64,000 nt of DNA from Allium sativum (Eukaryota > Streptophyta > Magnoliopsida > Asparagales > Amaryllidaceae), in contig CM060912.1 in assembly GCA_030737875.1 (NCBI GenBank), positions 202,691,231 to 202,755,230 on the forward strand, given 5' to 3'. The notes beneath the pieces were generated by a model. It was not told the DNA's origin. It did not search any database and worked only from the letters and a program-made list of their open reading frames with translations. Shown here piece by piece: positions 22,709-35,743 of this stretch. Positions within the stretch are counted from its first letter, which is position 1. Each line of letters opens with the position of its first letter. Both the position numbers and the translations under genes were made by a program.

Positions 22709-23563
22709 TCACAACGGAGATACTTTGACAAAAACCATGTCCCCAACCTCAAACTCAAGATCCGTTCTTCTCCGATCCGCATAAGATTTCTGTCTATCTT
22801 GCGCTACCTTCATCCTTCTTCGAATCAAATCAATCTTCTCTGAAGTCTCTCTAACCATATCTGGCCCAAGCAAGATCTTATCCGTAGATTCCCACCAACA
22901 TGTAGGAGATCGACAAGGTCTTCCATAAAGAGCTTCGAAAGGTGCCATGCCAATACTAGACTGAAAGCTGTTATTGTATGCGAACTCCACCAAAGGAAGA
23001 TGTTCTTCCCATGTACCTCCAAAATCCAAGATACAAAGCATCAAGAGATCTTCTAAGATACGGTTCACCCTCTCGGTCTGACCGTCCGTCTGAGGATGAT
23101 ATGCGGTGCTCAAACACAACTGAGTCCCTACCGCCTCTTGCAAACTTCTCCAAAACTCACTAGTGAAGATAGGATCTCGATCACTCACAATGCTGGATGG
23201 TACGCCATGCAATCTAACAATCTCTCTAACATAGACTGAAGCAAGCCATGGAGCGGTCCTCTTACTCTTCACGGGTATAAAATAGGCACTCTTGGTAAGT
23301 CTGTCTACCACAACCCAAATTCCCGTATTGCCCTTCCTCGATCTCGGTAACCCATCGATGAAATCCATCGAGACACTATCCCACTTCCATTGCGGAACTT
23401 CCAATGGGTGTAGCAACCCACCGGGTTTCCTTTGCTCCGCTTTAACTTGTTGGCACACTAAGCATCTAGCCACATACTCGGCCACATCTTTCTTCATACC
23501 GGCCCAGAAGAAAACTCTCTTCATGTCTTGGTACATCTTGTCCCTACCAGGATGAATGGTCAT
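22709..23563 (-). pseudogene. Integrase core (A, copy 1)
   Basis: A 284-codon open frame. It has the C34-x2-C37 half of the HHCC finger, then the catalytic triad D67 (MDFIDGLP), D128 (VSDRDP) and E164 (QTERVN), giving the DD35E spacing of retroviral-type integrases. The true N-terminus lies further upstream, behind a stop that separates AHR from the next residues (near 23570). The core residues are intact, but the protein cannot be made as part of a polyprotein. Confidence 0.93.
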
Positions 23564-23669
23564 CCTTTACCGATGTGCATCATCAAGTATAGCCTTCCTC
23601 AGACCCTCGTCTTGCGGTACACAAAGTCTACCGTCTCTACGCAACCACCCCTTACCATCTAGGGTGTAC

Positions 23670-24053
23670 CTACTCAAATGGCTGGACGACTTCCCCCCTT
23701 ATGAGCTTCTCTACTAACTCAACCAACTGTGGGTCGTCTCGCTGTGCCTCGCCAATACGCCCCAAAAGAGTAGGCCTAACCTCCAAGGAGGCTAGCAAAC
23801 CGGGTACAAAGTCAACGGAAGGTCTAAAGTCAATCATAGAATCAAACTCCAAGCTTCGCCATTCCACGAACAATGGACTCAAAGACAGCCTTTTTATGCT
23901 CAATGCGTCTGCCACCACGTTACCCTTGCCAGGGGTATACGCTATCTCAAACTCATAGGATGCTAAGAATTCCATCCACCTTTGTTGTCTTAAGACAATG
24001 CGCTCAAAGAGTCTCCAACACTTCCCTAAGATGTAGGGCATGCTTTTCTCCAC
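23670..24053 (-). pseudogene. RNase H tail and integrase linker (A, copy 1)
   Basis: Encodes the end of RNase H (QQRWMEFLASYEFEIAYTPG, then NVVADALS) and the variable linker to integrase. Most of RNase H is missing: only about 320 bp separate the RT VDD motif from this segment, where intact elements have roughly 600. Confidence 0.85.
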
Positions 24054-24079
24054 TTCTAGAGAAAATCAGGATATTCTCC

Positions 24080-25171
24080 CATGCAAAATCGTCACAACTA
24101 TCCATCTCTCACGCAGACCACCTTAGTCGAACTCGACATCCCCCAAATGCAAGCCCCAAAGGCCTAAACCAATATCAGACAAACACCTAAGGGATACCTC
24201 CTTCGAATTCAGACGACCTACGTGAGTTGATACTAGTAAAAACGGCTAAATAATTAAGCCCTTGTCCAACTCTGGATGTCCTTGCCAGTCTCGCTCCAAA
24301 ACCACCGTTTATCCCATAACTGGCTTTGCTCAACCTATTGAGCACATACGAAAACTTATTTCGCTCCTAGAAAAGACCAAGATGTCATCCACCAAGATCA
24401 TCACGAACTTATTTAGGTACTCCCTGAACACCCTTCTCATCAAATCAACAAAGTATGCGGAGGCGTTCGTCTAACCAAATGGCATTACCAGCCACTCATA
24501 AAACCATCTGGAGTCCTAAAGGCAATCTTCTCTATACTATCCTCAGCCACTCTCAACTGACGAAACCCCGTGGCTGAGTCCAACTGCGAAAATACTAAGG
24601 CACCAACCAACTGATCAAAGAGATCATCAATCCTCGGCAATGGGTGTCTATTCTTCTTTGTGAGTTTATTTAGTTCTCTTTAGCCTACACAAAGTCTGGG
24701 GGACCCATCCGCCTTCGTAGCAAAAACTACTGGAGCACCCCACTCCGATATACTTTGTCTTATGGACCCCTTCTCAAGCAACTCCCCTACTTGCTTATGG
24801 AGTTCCCTCCTCTCGCGAGGAGCCATGTGGCGCACTGGTAAAGATACAGGTTTAGCATTGTCTACCAGATATATTCGGAAGTCAATCTCCCGCTCCGGAG
24901 GTAAGCCCTTCACCTCCTCAAACACATCCGAGTATTCCCGGACCACTCTAACAGATCGCAAACTCTCGACCGACGTGTCAAGCGATTCTAGATAACTTAG
25001 CATAACAGATTCCATGGGATTACTAGAGATCTCGAGAGTGTTACCCAAGCGGGTCATAAGCCTAACAACTCTCCCTTCAAAATCAAGAACGGCACCCCTA
25101 CTGGATAACCAGTCCATGCCCAAACTAACCCATAGCCCGTGAAGCCCAAAAAGCATCACATCCAAACTCAA
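24080..25171 (-). pseudogene. Protease-RT linker and reverse transcriptase (A, copy 1)
   Basis: The frame covers the end of protease (LGMDWLSSRGAVLDFEGRVV), the pre-RT region (VRHMAPRERRELHKQ), and RT from WGAPVVFATKADGS through [20 protein letters not shown] to the catalytic VDDILVFS (about 24360-24385). In-frame stops fall after PRLCVG (24680) and after MPFG (about 24470), with more beyond VDD. The same stops are in copy 2, so RT was dead before the array formed. Confidence 0.9.
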
Positions 25172-25204
25172 CGCTAAGTATAGAAACTTTCAAACCCAAA
25201 CACA

Positions 25205-25632
25205 TCATGGAGCCCCAATTGGGATTGAAACAACTAAGGGATCATCTACCAAACTGGTGTCTAAGTGCAGTGACTCAACTAACAATGATGAGATAAACGA
25301 ACTCGATGCGTCAGAATCTAATAAAGTTCGAACCGGATAATAAAGAAATCCAAATTCCAACCTAGACGGTCCTATCCCCATCTGGTACACTAGCCGCGAG
25401 GGAATACAACTACCCTCCAGGAGATTCCATACCTTGCCCATGCCCCTTTGGACAATCCTAATACGGTGTCCCATTCCTCCAAAAGGATAACTACTCGCCT
25501 TCTTCTTCCCATTCTCCACTCGTGACCTCCCACCAATGAGGTTTCATCCTTCATTAACCAAACAACTATTTGAGCCTTCCTCCCATCGTCTATCCAATAG
25601 ATACCTACCAGTCCTCCTCCTTCTTGAACCAA
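25205..25632 (-). pseudogene. Gag remnant and protease (A, copy 1)
   Basis: Two overlapping frames. The upstream one has DDGRKAQIVVWLMKDE, a decayed piece of the gag capsid region that is intact in element B (DRQKVQLAVWLLKGE). The downstream one has protease LLDSDASSSFIS, where the active-site glycine (D-S-G) is replaced by aspartate. Zinc knuckles and most of gag are deleted: only about 270 bp separate this from the primer-binding site. Confidence 0.8.
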
Positions 25633-25902
25633 CTTCTAATCTGACTAATGTCTAAGTCCCTTGAAGTGGTTTTCCGTTCTTATCTATCTTAGAAAGGTCA
25701 TCTATACGCGGAGGGGAAACTCAAAACGAGAGAGGAAGAGATTCAAAACGGAGAATTCGAAAGATATAGATATGGCTATTGGGGATTATGCTTTTTTTTC
25801 AAAAACTTTTCTCTTAAAAGACATGTTTTTGAAAATACTACTTTCAAAAATATTCTTAGAAAATAGTTTTTCTAAAAATTTTATCTGTTCTGGTAACCTT
25901 AA
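25633..25902 (-). other. Untranslated leader of A, copy 1
   Basis: Non-coding sequence between the primer-binding site and the gag remnant. It is homologous to the B leader (shared minus-strand match to tatggctattgggg/gctttgggggactttgcc). It may hold packaging signals. Confidence 0.6.
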
Positions 25903-25914
25903 GCTCTGATACCA
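25903..25914 (-). other. Primer-binding site, A copy 1
   Basis: Minus-strand TGGTATCAGAGC, complementary to the 3' end of initiator methionine tRNA, two bases after the LTR end. Identical in A copy 2, B and D. Confidence 0.95.
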
Positions 25915-27334
25915 CGTGTAACACCCCACACCCGCTACGGTCACTCACTAAGGGAATGCCATAACATCGGTGGAGTATTTTAAGTGTATATAGAACAGAA
26001 AAATTACAACAAGACAGATATAAGTAATACTTGAGAATTTAAAACATCATTTCATTTCAGTGGAAAGTAAAACATGTTTGGTTACACCAAAACCATAAAT
26101 AAGAGTCAAGTACATAATATCCATCCTGATAAAAACGAAAGTACATAATCCCATTACATAACCTAATAGCCATAATAGAAAAGATAAACTGAGCTTTACA
26201 TCCACGGTCCAAGCTCCAAAAGATAGATAAAGCAGTCTGATCAAAGCCCACTAGTGCTAGGCCCACTCTGAAAACCTGAGGGTTGGGAAAAAAATAAAGA
26301 AACAACGGGGTCAGACATAAGTCTGAGTGAGTCCTATAACCCTAACAATACAATCATTAAAGTAATTAGGGTATGATATAAACAAGGTACGGTACCTCTG
26401 GGGATAATGACTACACTAAGTAGCCAACTAAACACAGGATGTAGTAAGATAACCGAAAAGACGCATTTATCCACCCAAGGATAATTACTGGATTACACCA
26501 CCCCAGATCTACCCAACCAAGGGTAATTCCTACACTGCGCCACACCAGTCATTCCTAACTTAAAGGTTGATCCCACCCATGGACTTATAAAATTAACTTA
26601 ATAGTTCTCGCGTACCCCTAGGTGACTAAGTAGACGCCACGGGGCCCTACAATCCACTAGGTGTACACACTACTCCCCATTCGATCGGCTCCCTAACGTA
26701 GATACCCGTGCTGGCCCCACAGTGGGGTGTACCATTCCCCAGCGTGGCAACCTGATAAAACTAACGGTGCACGGCTTATATCTACACGATGCAACAACGT
26801 CTTATTTACCATCCCGGGTCCACACACGCATATGAAACCCATTGGTCATGCGTTGCCACCGCTAACCCATTTTGGCCTCTTATAGTCAAGCCCAATATGC
26901 GTGTCCCGTCACTCGACTAGAGTCGAGCCCACTAAGATACGTTTGGGATATTGGTTGAAATGGGCCCCCACAAGCTACCACCTAAGCTTGTTATTTTATC
27001 TAGTGTATCCCACTTAACCCCTTTTATAATCATGCCCACCTACATGTTAAGGTTTGGTTAAGTCATCTAATCATATATCAATTGCCACTTAAGGCACCCA
27101 CTAGATTTCCACATGCCACCCAAAGCACTTACTTAACCCTTTACCCATGTTTAATTACATGTTCCTCTTTGGTTAAGTATTCTAATCGTATTTTCTATTG
27201 CCACCCAAGGCAACCCACTAGATTTCCACATGCCACCCAAGGCACCCACTTAACCCCTCATGTCCCTTTACATGCTAATATGGTTAAGTGTTTCTTAATT
27301 AATTAAGATCATGACCTCATAAAGACCTCTCACA

Positions 27335-27529
27335 TTAGACCATCTTTTATGACTGCTGGATATGCCGGTTGGTTCCGGGCAGACTTCTGTCATAAAAAGG
27401 TCTAACCTCGTGTCTTTACTTTAATCACGTATTTAATTTATGACTAAGACCTCTCACATTGAGCCAATCATTTGTAGCTGCTGGATGGCCGGTCGGTTCC
27501 GGGCAGACTTCCGCTACAAAAGGGTCCAA
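27335..27529. repeat. Twin CCGGGCAG hairpins of LTR A2
   Basis: TTAGACC 27335-27341 with GGTCTAA 27399-27405. TTTGTAGC 27471-27478 with GCTACAAA 27513-27520. Identical to A1. Confidence 0.85.
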
Positions 27530-28009
27530 CCTCGTGTCTTAGTTGATTAATTACACCTAATTAATCCCCCCCATAATTTGAATTAATTATGCCTAATTAA
27601 TTACACATTTTTAAGAATACGGGTAGACCTAACTCAACAGGTAAATTCCCAATTCCATAGTATGGGTAGACCTAACTCAATAGGTAAATTCCCAACTCCA
27701 TGATATGGGTAGACCTAACTCAATAGGTAAATTCCCAATTATGTCCATTTAATTTATGTTACTCTTAAGCATACCCATTCCACATCATTTTATTAACATG
27801 CATATTAACCCCATCGTTCCCCACGTAATTCGTTCTCGTAACGTGACATAATAAAAGGGAAGACTCATCACAAATGTCATGGGTTTAGCCAACATAGCAT
27901 GTAACTTTATCATGGGTTCAAAAGGTGTCAACTTGCATATATGAACATACATCAAACCCAACTAGTATTTAACCCAAACTTGCATTATGCATATCATAAA
28001 AGAGACAAC

Positions 28010-28570
28010 TTGCATATGGACTTGCACATAAACTTGCATATGAACTTGCATCATAACTTGCATATGAACTTGCATCATAACTTGCATATGAACATGTATC
28101 ATAACTTGCATATGAACTTGCATCATAACTTGCATATGAATATGTATCATAACTTACATATGAACTTGCATCATAACTTGCATATGAACTTGCATCATAA
28201 CTTGCATCATAACTTGCATATGAATATGTATCATAACTTGCATATGAACTTGCATCATAACTTGCATATGAACTTGCATCATAACTTGCATATGAATATG
28301 TATCATAACTTGCATATGAACTTGCATAACATGCCATACTTAGAGACAAACTTGCATATATTATGCATATCATAAAAAGAGACAAACTTGCATAAAACCA
28401 AACACTTAGCATGCATAAAACCAAATACTTAGCATGCATAAAACCACATACATAGCATGCATAAAACCAAATACATAGCATGCATAAAACCAAATACTTA
28501 GCATGCATAAAACCAAATACATAGCATGCATAAAACCAAATACTTAGCATGCATAAAACCAAATACATAA
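28010..28570. repeat. 24-bp and 23-bp tandem arrays of LTR A2
   Basis: Same repeats as in LTR A1, with a shorter 24-bp block (28010-28330) that includes a truncated unit near 28200. The 23-bp block (about 28385-28570) is unchanged. Confidence 0.9.
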
Positions 28571-29483
28571 CTTGCATAACATGTTACATATAGACTTGCA
28601 TATAATCTCCCATATAGCTTGCATAACATGTTACATATGAATCAATGTTCAACATAGTGTTTTGCATCATAAAACATAGCATTAAACTTGCATATAGCAC
28701 ACAACATACACTATACTAAACTTGCATAAACACATTGATTCCACAAACATAGCCATATCTTATCATATCCTATCATAACCAATTTAACAATTGATTGTTA
28801 AGTCTATAGAAACTCACCAAAAACAAGATTAGCAAACTTATGTAGTAGAACTAGTTGCTATACAAGAAGAAGATGATGATTAGAGGTTGATTAGCTTGCA
28901 ACTTTCTTCATAAACTAGTGGAGGTTCCTCTCAAGTTTGATTTTGGCGGCATGGTGGCATCATTTCTATTTTTAGTATGAATTAGGATAGTATTAGGGTG
29001 TATTTATAGATTAGGTGAGTGTTTTAGGCCCTTAGATTAACCCTATATTAGATTAGGACCCTTAGATTTCGGAACCTTCCAGAAACCAGCCCTAAGACCA
29101 AGCCCAAACCCCAAACAGGTGCACCCAACCACAGAACTCTTTAGAAACTGTGCAGGTTTCCTGGCTCGACACGGGCGCACTTCCCAAGTGCGCCAGTGTA
29201 AAAATGTGTTGGCGCACTTCACAAGTGCGACAGTGCATTTTTGTGTTGGCGCACTTCACAAGTGCGCCAGTGCATTCTGGCTAGTTTTTCGGTTTTTCTG
29301 CCTAAATTCGTTCGTCCATATCTTCTTCATACGGACTCCGATTTTCGAAAACTCAGACTCTATTTCGCGTATTTTTCCGAGACGAACGCAATGGTGCAAC
29401 CCGTTTCCCCTAATTCCCACATCTGGGATTAGTTATTCTTTAATTTGTGAATTTTAGCATTAACCGAAATTCGGGGTGTTACA

Positions 29484-29499
29484 TTCTCCCCTCCTTAAA
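29484..29499 (-). other. Polypurine tract, internal copy 2 of A
   Basis: Same sequence and position as in copy 1. Confidence 0.9.
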
Positions 29500-29976
29500 G
29501 GATTTCGTCCCCGAAATCTCTAAGCTAAGGAGAATGCATATCCTACCATCCAAACAACCATCTACTCAATCCATCAAACACGGGCATCCATTGTCCTTAA
29601 AACAGTTTCTAATGATGTATGAGCATATGCAAAAAGTGTGTGTATATGTTCCCTATCTAATGTATGAACATATGCAAACCATGATAGTGCCATGCATCCA
29701 TTATGTATGCGAGAGAACCCTATCGACACATACAATATCTACATGAGTGCACAATCATTCACCAAAATGCATCATCCATATGATAACACAATCATTATAC
29801 ATCCATAAATATAGCTTCCTACACACAATTTTATGCAATATGCCATATGAAGTGATTGAGCCGATCTAGTGCCTAGAGTGTGTATACATGCATCCACGAG
29901 CAACCACTAGCAACCACTTGCATCCATCAAACATAACATGTCTCAAACACATGTTTCAACCATAGGTTTACCCTAT

Positions 29977-30566
29977 CTAAAGGTCAAAGGTACTAATGAG
30001 AGGACATACTAAAGATAAGATAAGTACTAGACAAACGATAAAGGAGAAGTTAAAAGACATACTCTCAAAAAGAAATGGGTACAAAGAACGCATCTTCGCT
30101 TCCGTCTCCCAAGTAGCATTGCCCTCGTCTTCTCCCCATTGTACTTTGACTAGTTGGACCTCTCGATTCCTCAATTTCCTAGTCTCTGACCCAAGGATGT
30201 GAGTAGGAGTTCGTCTAATAGTCGCATCACGCTCTACCTCTACATCTCTAAGTAAGCTCGGCTTACGACCTCTGCGGTCTCATGTAAGCACTTCCTCAAA
30301 TGTGATACATGGAATACATCATGAACACCACTAAGTCTGTTGGGCAACTCCACCCTATATGTCATCCGTCCAATCCTTTCCTTAATAGGAAACGGCCCAA
30401 CAAACCTCGGTGCTAACTTCCCAACGGACCCAAAGCGAACAACATTTCTCAACGGAGATACTTTGACAAAAACCATGTCCCCAACCTCAAACTCAAGATC
30501 CGTTCTTCTCCGATCCGCATAAGATTTCTGTCTATCTTGCGCTGCCTTCATCCTTCTTCGAATCAA
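29977..30566 (-). pseudogene. Integrase C-terminus and chromodomain (A, copy 2)
   Basis: Here the GPF/Y region is open (codons continue through SPLRNVVRFGSVGKLAPRF), unlike copy 1. A 1-nt deletion near 30262 (ggctta versus ggctcta) shifts the frame before the chromodomain, which resumes as RNREVQLVKVQWG in the next frame. Confidence 0.88.
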
Positions 30567-31300
30567 ATCATCTTCTCTGAAGTCTCTCTAACCATATCTG
30601 GCCCAAGCAAGATCTTATCCGTAGATTCCCACCAACATGTAGGAGATCGACAAGGCCTTCCATAAAGAGCTTCGAAAGGTGCCATGCCAATACTAGACTG
30701 AAAGCTGTTATTGTATGCGAACTCCACCAAAGGAAGATGTTCTTCCCATGTACCTCCAAAATCCAAGATACAAAGCCTCAAGAGATCTTCTAAGATACGG
30801 TTCACCCTCTCGGTCTGACCGTCCGTCTGAGGATGATATGCGGTGCTCAAACACAACTGAGTCCCTACCGCCTCTTGCAAACTTCTCCAAAACTCACTAG
30901 TGAAGATAGGATCTCGATCACTCACAATGCTGGATGGTACGCCATGCAATCTAACAATCTCTCTAACATAGACTGAAGCAAGCCATGGAGCGGTCCTCTT
31001 ACTCTTCACGGGTATAAAATGGGCACTCTTGGTAAGTCTGTCTACCACAACCCAAATTCCCGTATTGCCCTTCCTCGATCTCGGTAACCCATCGATGAAA
31101 TCCATTGAGACACTATCCCATTTCCATTGCGGAACTTCCAATGGGTGTAGCAACCCACCGGGTTTCCTTTGCTCCGCTTTAACTTGTTGGCACACTAAGA
31201 ATCTAGCCACATACTCGGCCACATCTTTCTTCATACTGGCCCAGAAGAAAACTCTCTTCATGTCTTGGTACATCTTGTCCCTACCAGGATGAATGGTCAT
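30563..31300 (-). pseudogene. Integrase core (A, copy 2)
   Basis: DD35E residues and the C-x2-C pair are as in copy 1. A private 1-nt deletion near 30568 cuts the frame after ETSEKMI. The stop before the N-terminal methionine is shared with copy 1. A few amino-acid differences (CLVC is FLVC here, losing a zinc-finger cysteine; YFIP is HFIP). Confidence 0.92.
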
Positions 31301-31406
31301 CCTTTACCGATGTGCATCATCAAGTATAGCCTTCCTCAGACCCTCGTCTTGCGGTACACAAAGTCTACCGTCTCTACGCAACCACCCCTTACCATCTAGG
31401 GTGTAC

Positions 31407-31790
31407 CTACTCAAATGGCTGGACGACTTCCCCCCTTATGAGCTTCTCTACTAACTCAACCAACTGTGGGTCGTCTCGCTGTGCCTCGCCAATCCGCCCC
31501 AAAAGAGTAGGCCTAACCTCCAAGGAGGCTAGCAAACCGGGTACAAAGTCAACGGAAGGTCTAAAGTCAATCATAGAATCAAACTCCAAGCTTCGCCATT
31601 CCACGAACAATGGACTCAAAGACAGCCTTTTTCTGCTTAAGGCGTCTGCCACCACGTTACCCTTGCCAGGGGTATACGCTATCTCAAACTCATAGGATGC
31701 TAAGAATTCCATCCACCTTTGTTGTCTTAAGACAATGCGCTCAAAGAGTCTCCAACACTTCCCTAAGATGTAGGGCATGCTTTTCTCCAC
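31407..31790 (-). pseudogene. RNase H tail and integrase linker (A, copy 2)
   Basis: As copy 1, with the same RNase H deletion. It reads ADALSRK where copy 1 has ADALSIK; arginine is the usual residue. Confidence 0.85.
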
Positions 31791-31819
31791 TTCTAGAGAA
31801 AATCAGGATATTCTCCCAT

Positions 31820-32908
31820 GCAAAATCGTCACAACTATCCATCTCTCACGCAGACCACCTTAGTCGAACTCGACATCCCCCAAATGCAAGCCCCAAAGGC
31901 CTAAACCAATATCAGACAAACACCTAAGGGATACCTCCTTCGAATTCAGACGACCTACGTGAGTTGATACTAGTAAAAACGGCTAAATAATTAATCCCTT
32001 GTCCAACTCTGGATGTCCTTGCCAGTCTCGCTCCAAAACCACCGTTTATCCCATAACTGGCTTTGCTCAACCTATTGAGCACATACGAAAACTTATTTCG
32101 CTCCTAGAAAAGACCAAGATGTCATCCACCAAGATCATCACGGACTTATTTAGGTACTCCCTGAACACCCTTCTCATCAAATCAACAAAGTATGCAGAGG
32201 CGTTCGTCTAACCAAATGGCATTACCACCAACTCATAAAACCATCCGGAGTCCTAAAGGCAATCTTCTCTATACTATCCTCAGCCACTCTCAACTGACGA
32301 AACCCCGTGGCTGAGTCCAACTGCGAAAATACTGAGGCACCAACCAACTGATCAAAGAGATCATCAATCCTCGGCAATGGGTGTCTATTCTTCTTTGTGA
32401 GTTTATTTAGTTCTCTTTAGCCTACACAAAGTCTGGGGGACCCATCCGCCTTCGTAGCAAAAACTACTGGAGCACCCCACTCCGATATACTTTGTCTTAT
32501 GGACCCCTTCTCAAGCAACTCCCCTACTTGCTTATGGAGTTCCCTCCTCTCGCGAGGAGCCATGTGGCGCACTGGTAAAGATACAGGTTTAGCATTGTCT
32601 ACCAGATATATTCGGAAGTCAATCTCCCGCTCCGGAGGTAAGCCCTTCACCTCCTCAAACACATCCGAGTATTCCCGGACCACTCTAACAGATCGCAAAC
32701 TCTCGACCGACGTGTCAAGCGATTCTAGATAACTTAGCATAACAGATTCCATGGGATTACTAGAGATCTCGAGAGTGTTACCCAAGCGGGTCATAAGCCT
32801 AACAACTCTCCCTTCAAAATCAAGAACGGCACCCCTACTGGATAACCAGTCCATGCCCAAACTAACCCATAGCCCGTGAAGCCCAAAAAGCATCACATCC
32901 AAACTCAA
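31820..32908 (-). pseudogene. Reverse transcriptase region (A, copy 2)
   Basis: Same frame, same stops (32417 and near 32208) and the same catalytic VDD as copy 1. The pre-RT/RT N-terminal segment of 163 codons is identical in the two copies. Confidence 0.9.
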
Positions 32909-32941
32909 CGCTAAGTATAGAAACTTTCAAACCCAAACACA

Positions 32942-33369
32942 TCATGGAGCCCCAATTGGGATTGAAACAACTAAGGGATCATCTACCAAACTGGTGTCTA
33001 AGTGCAGTGACTCAACTAACAATGATGAGATAAACGAACTCGATGCGTCAGAATCTAATAAAGTTCGAACCGGATAATAAAGAAATCCAAATTCCAACCT
33101 AGACGGTCCTATCCCCATCTGGTACACTAGCCGCGAGGGAATACAACTACCCTCCAGGAGATTCCATACCTTGCCCATGCCCCTTTGGACAATCCTAATA
33201 CGGTGTCCCATTCCTCCAAAAGGATAACTACTCGCCTTCTTCTTCCCATTCTCCACTCGTGACCTCCCACCAATGAGGTTTCATCCTTCATTAACCAAAC
33301 AACTATTTGAGCCTTCCTCCCATCGTCTATCCAATAGATACCTACCAGTCCTCCTCCTTCTTGAACCAA
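32942..33369 (-). pseudogene. Gag remnant and protease (A, copy 2)
   Basis: Identical in protein sequence to copy 1, including the DSD protease variant and the gag truncation. These defects therefore predate the array. Confidence 0.8.
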
Positions 33370-33639
33370 CTTCTAATCTGACTAATGTCTAAGTCCCTTG
33401 AAGTGGTTTTCCGTTCTTATCTATCTTAGAAAGGTCATCTATACGCGGAGGGGAAACTCAAAACGAGAGAGGAAGAGATTCAAAACGGAGAATTCGAAAG
33501 ATATAGATATGGCTATTGGGGATTATGCTTTTTTTTCAAAAACTTTTCTCTTAAAAGACATGTTTTTGAAAATACTACTTTCAAAAATATTCTTAGAAAA
33601 TAGTTTTTCTAAAAATTTTATCTGTTCTGGTAACCTTAA

Positions 33640-33651
33640 GCTCTGATACCA
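33640..33651 (-). other. Primer-binding site, A copy 2
   Basis: Minus-strand TGGTATCAGAGC next to the end of LTR 3, identical to copy 1. Confidence 0.95.
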
Positions 33652-35071
33652 CGTGTAACACCCCACACCCGCTACGGTCACTCACTAAGGGAATGCCATA
33701 ACATCGGTGGAGTATTTTAAGTGTATATAGAACAGAAAAATTACAACAAGACAGATATAAGTAATACTTGAGAATTTAAAACATCATTTCATTTCAGCGG
33801 AAAGTAAAACATGTTTGGTTACACCAAAACCATAAATAAGAGTCAAGTACATAATATCCATCCTGATAAAAACGAAAGTACATAATCCCATTACATAACC
33901 TAATAGCCATAATAGAAAAGATAAACTGAGCTTTACATCCACGGTCCAAGCTCCAAAAGATAGATAAAGCAGTCTGATCAAAGCCCACTAGTGCTAGGCC
34001 CACTCTGAAAACCTGACGGTTGGGAAAAAAATAAAGAAACAACGGGGTCAGACATAAGTCTGAGTGAGTCCTATAACCCTAACAATACAATCATTAAAGT
34101 AATTAGGGTATGATATAAACAAGGTACGGTACCTCTGGGGATAATGACTACACTAAGTAGCCAACTAAACACAGGATGTACTAAGATAACCGAAAAGACG
34201 CATTTATCCACCCAAGGATAATTACTGGATTACACCACCCCAGATCTACCCACCCAAGGGTAATTCCTACACTGCGCCACACCAGTCATTCCTAACTTAA
34301 AGGTTGATCCCATCCATGGACTTATAAAATTAACTTAATAGTTCTCGCGTACCCCTAGGTGACTAAGTAGACGCCACGGGGCCCTACAATCCACTAGGTG
34401 TACACACTACTCCCCATTCGATCGGCTCCCTAACGTAGATACCCGTGCTGGCCCCACCGTGGGGTGTACCATTCCCCAGCGTGGCAACCTGATAAAACTA
34501 ACGGTGCACGGCTTATATCTACACGATGCAACAACGTCTTATTTACCAGCCCGGGTCCACACACGCATATGAAACCCGTTGGTCATGCGTTGCCACCGCT
34601 AACCCATTTTGGCCTCTTATAGTCAAGCCCAATATGCGTGTCCCGTCACTCGACTAGAGTCGAGCCCACTAAGATACGTTTGGGATATTGGTTGAAATGG
34701 GCCCCCACAAGCTACCATCTAAGCTTGTTATTTTATCTAGTGTATCCCACTTAACCCCTTTTATAATCATGCCCACCTACATGTTAAGGTTTGGTTAAGT
34801 CATCTAATCATATATTAATTTCCACTTAAGGCACCCACTAGATTTCCACATGCCACCCAAAGCACTTACTTAACCCTTTACCCATGTTTAATTACATGTT
34901 CCTCTTTGGTTAAGTATTCTAATCGTATTTTCTATTGCCACCCAAGGCTACCCACTAGATTTCCACATGCCACCCAAGGCACCCACATAACCCCTCATGT
35001 CCCTCTACATGCTAATATGGTTAAGTGTTTCTTAATTAATTAAGATCATGACCTCATAAAGACCTCTCACA

Positions 35072-35266
35072 TTAGACCATCTTTTATGACTGCTGGATAT
35101 GCCGGTTGGTTCCGGGAAGACTTCTGTCATAAAAAGGTCTAACCTCGTGTCTTTACTTTAATCACGTATTTAATTTATGACTAAGACCTCTCACATTGGG
35201 CCAATCATTTGTAGCTGCTGGATGGCCGGTCGGTTCCGGGCAGATTTCCGCTACAAAAGGGTCCAA
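35072..35266. repeat. Twin CCGGGCAG hairpins of LTR A3
   Basis: TTAGACC 35072-35078 with GGTCTAA 35136-35142. TTTGTAGC 35208-35215 with GCTACAAA 35250-35257. The loop of unit 1 has gggaag instead of gggcag, a private change. Unit 2 has TTGGGCC in the outer arm. Confidence 0.85.
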
Positions 35267-35743
35267 CCTCGTGTCTTAGTTGATTAATTACACCTAATTA
35301 ATCCCCCCCATAATTTGAATTAATTATGCCTAATTAATTACACATTTTTAAGAATATGGGTAGCCCTAACTCAATAGGTAAATTCCCAATTCCATAGTAT
35401 GGGTAGACCTAACTCAATAGGTAAATTCCCAACTCCATAATATGGGTAGACCTAACTCAATAGGTAAATTCCCAATTATGTCCATTTAATTTATGTTACT
35501 CTTAAGCATACCCATTCCACATCATTTTATTAACATGCATATTAACCCCATCGTTCCCCACGTAATTCGTTCTCGTAACGTGACATAATAAAAGGGAAGA
35601 TTCATCACAAATGTCATGGGTTTAGCCAACATAGCATGTAACTTTATCATGGGTTCAAAAGGTGTCAACTTGCATATATGAACATACATTAAACCCAACT
35701 AGTATTTAACCCAAACTTGCATTATGCATATCATAAAAGAGAC

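Larger units (their letters stand above)
25917..29483 (-). mobile_element. Array A, LTR 2 (shared middle LTR)
   Basis: 3567 bp, nearly identical to LTRs 1 and 3, but about 36 bp shorter through loss of tandem units (28010-28330). It is at once the 5' LTR of internal copy 1 and the 3' LTR of internal copy 2. Confidence 0.95.
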
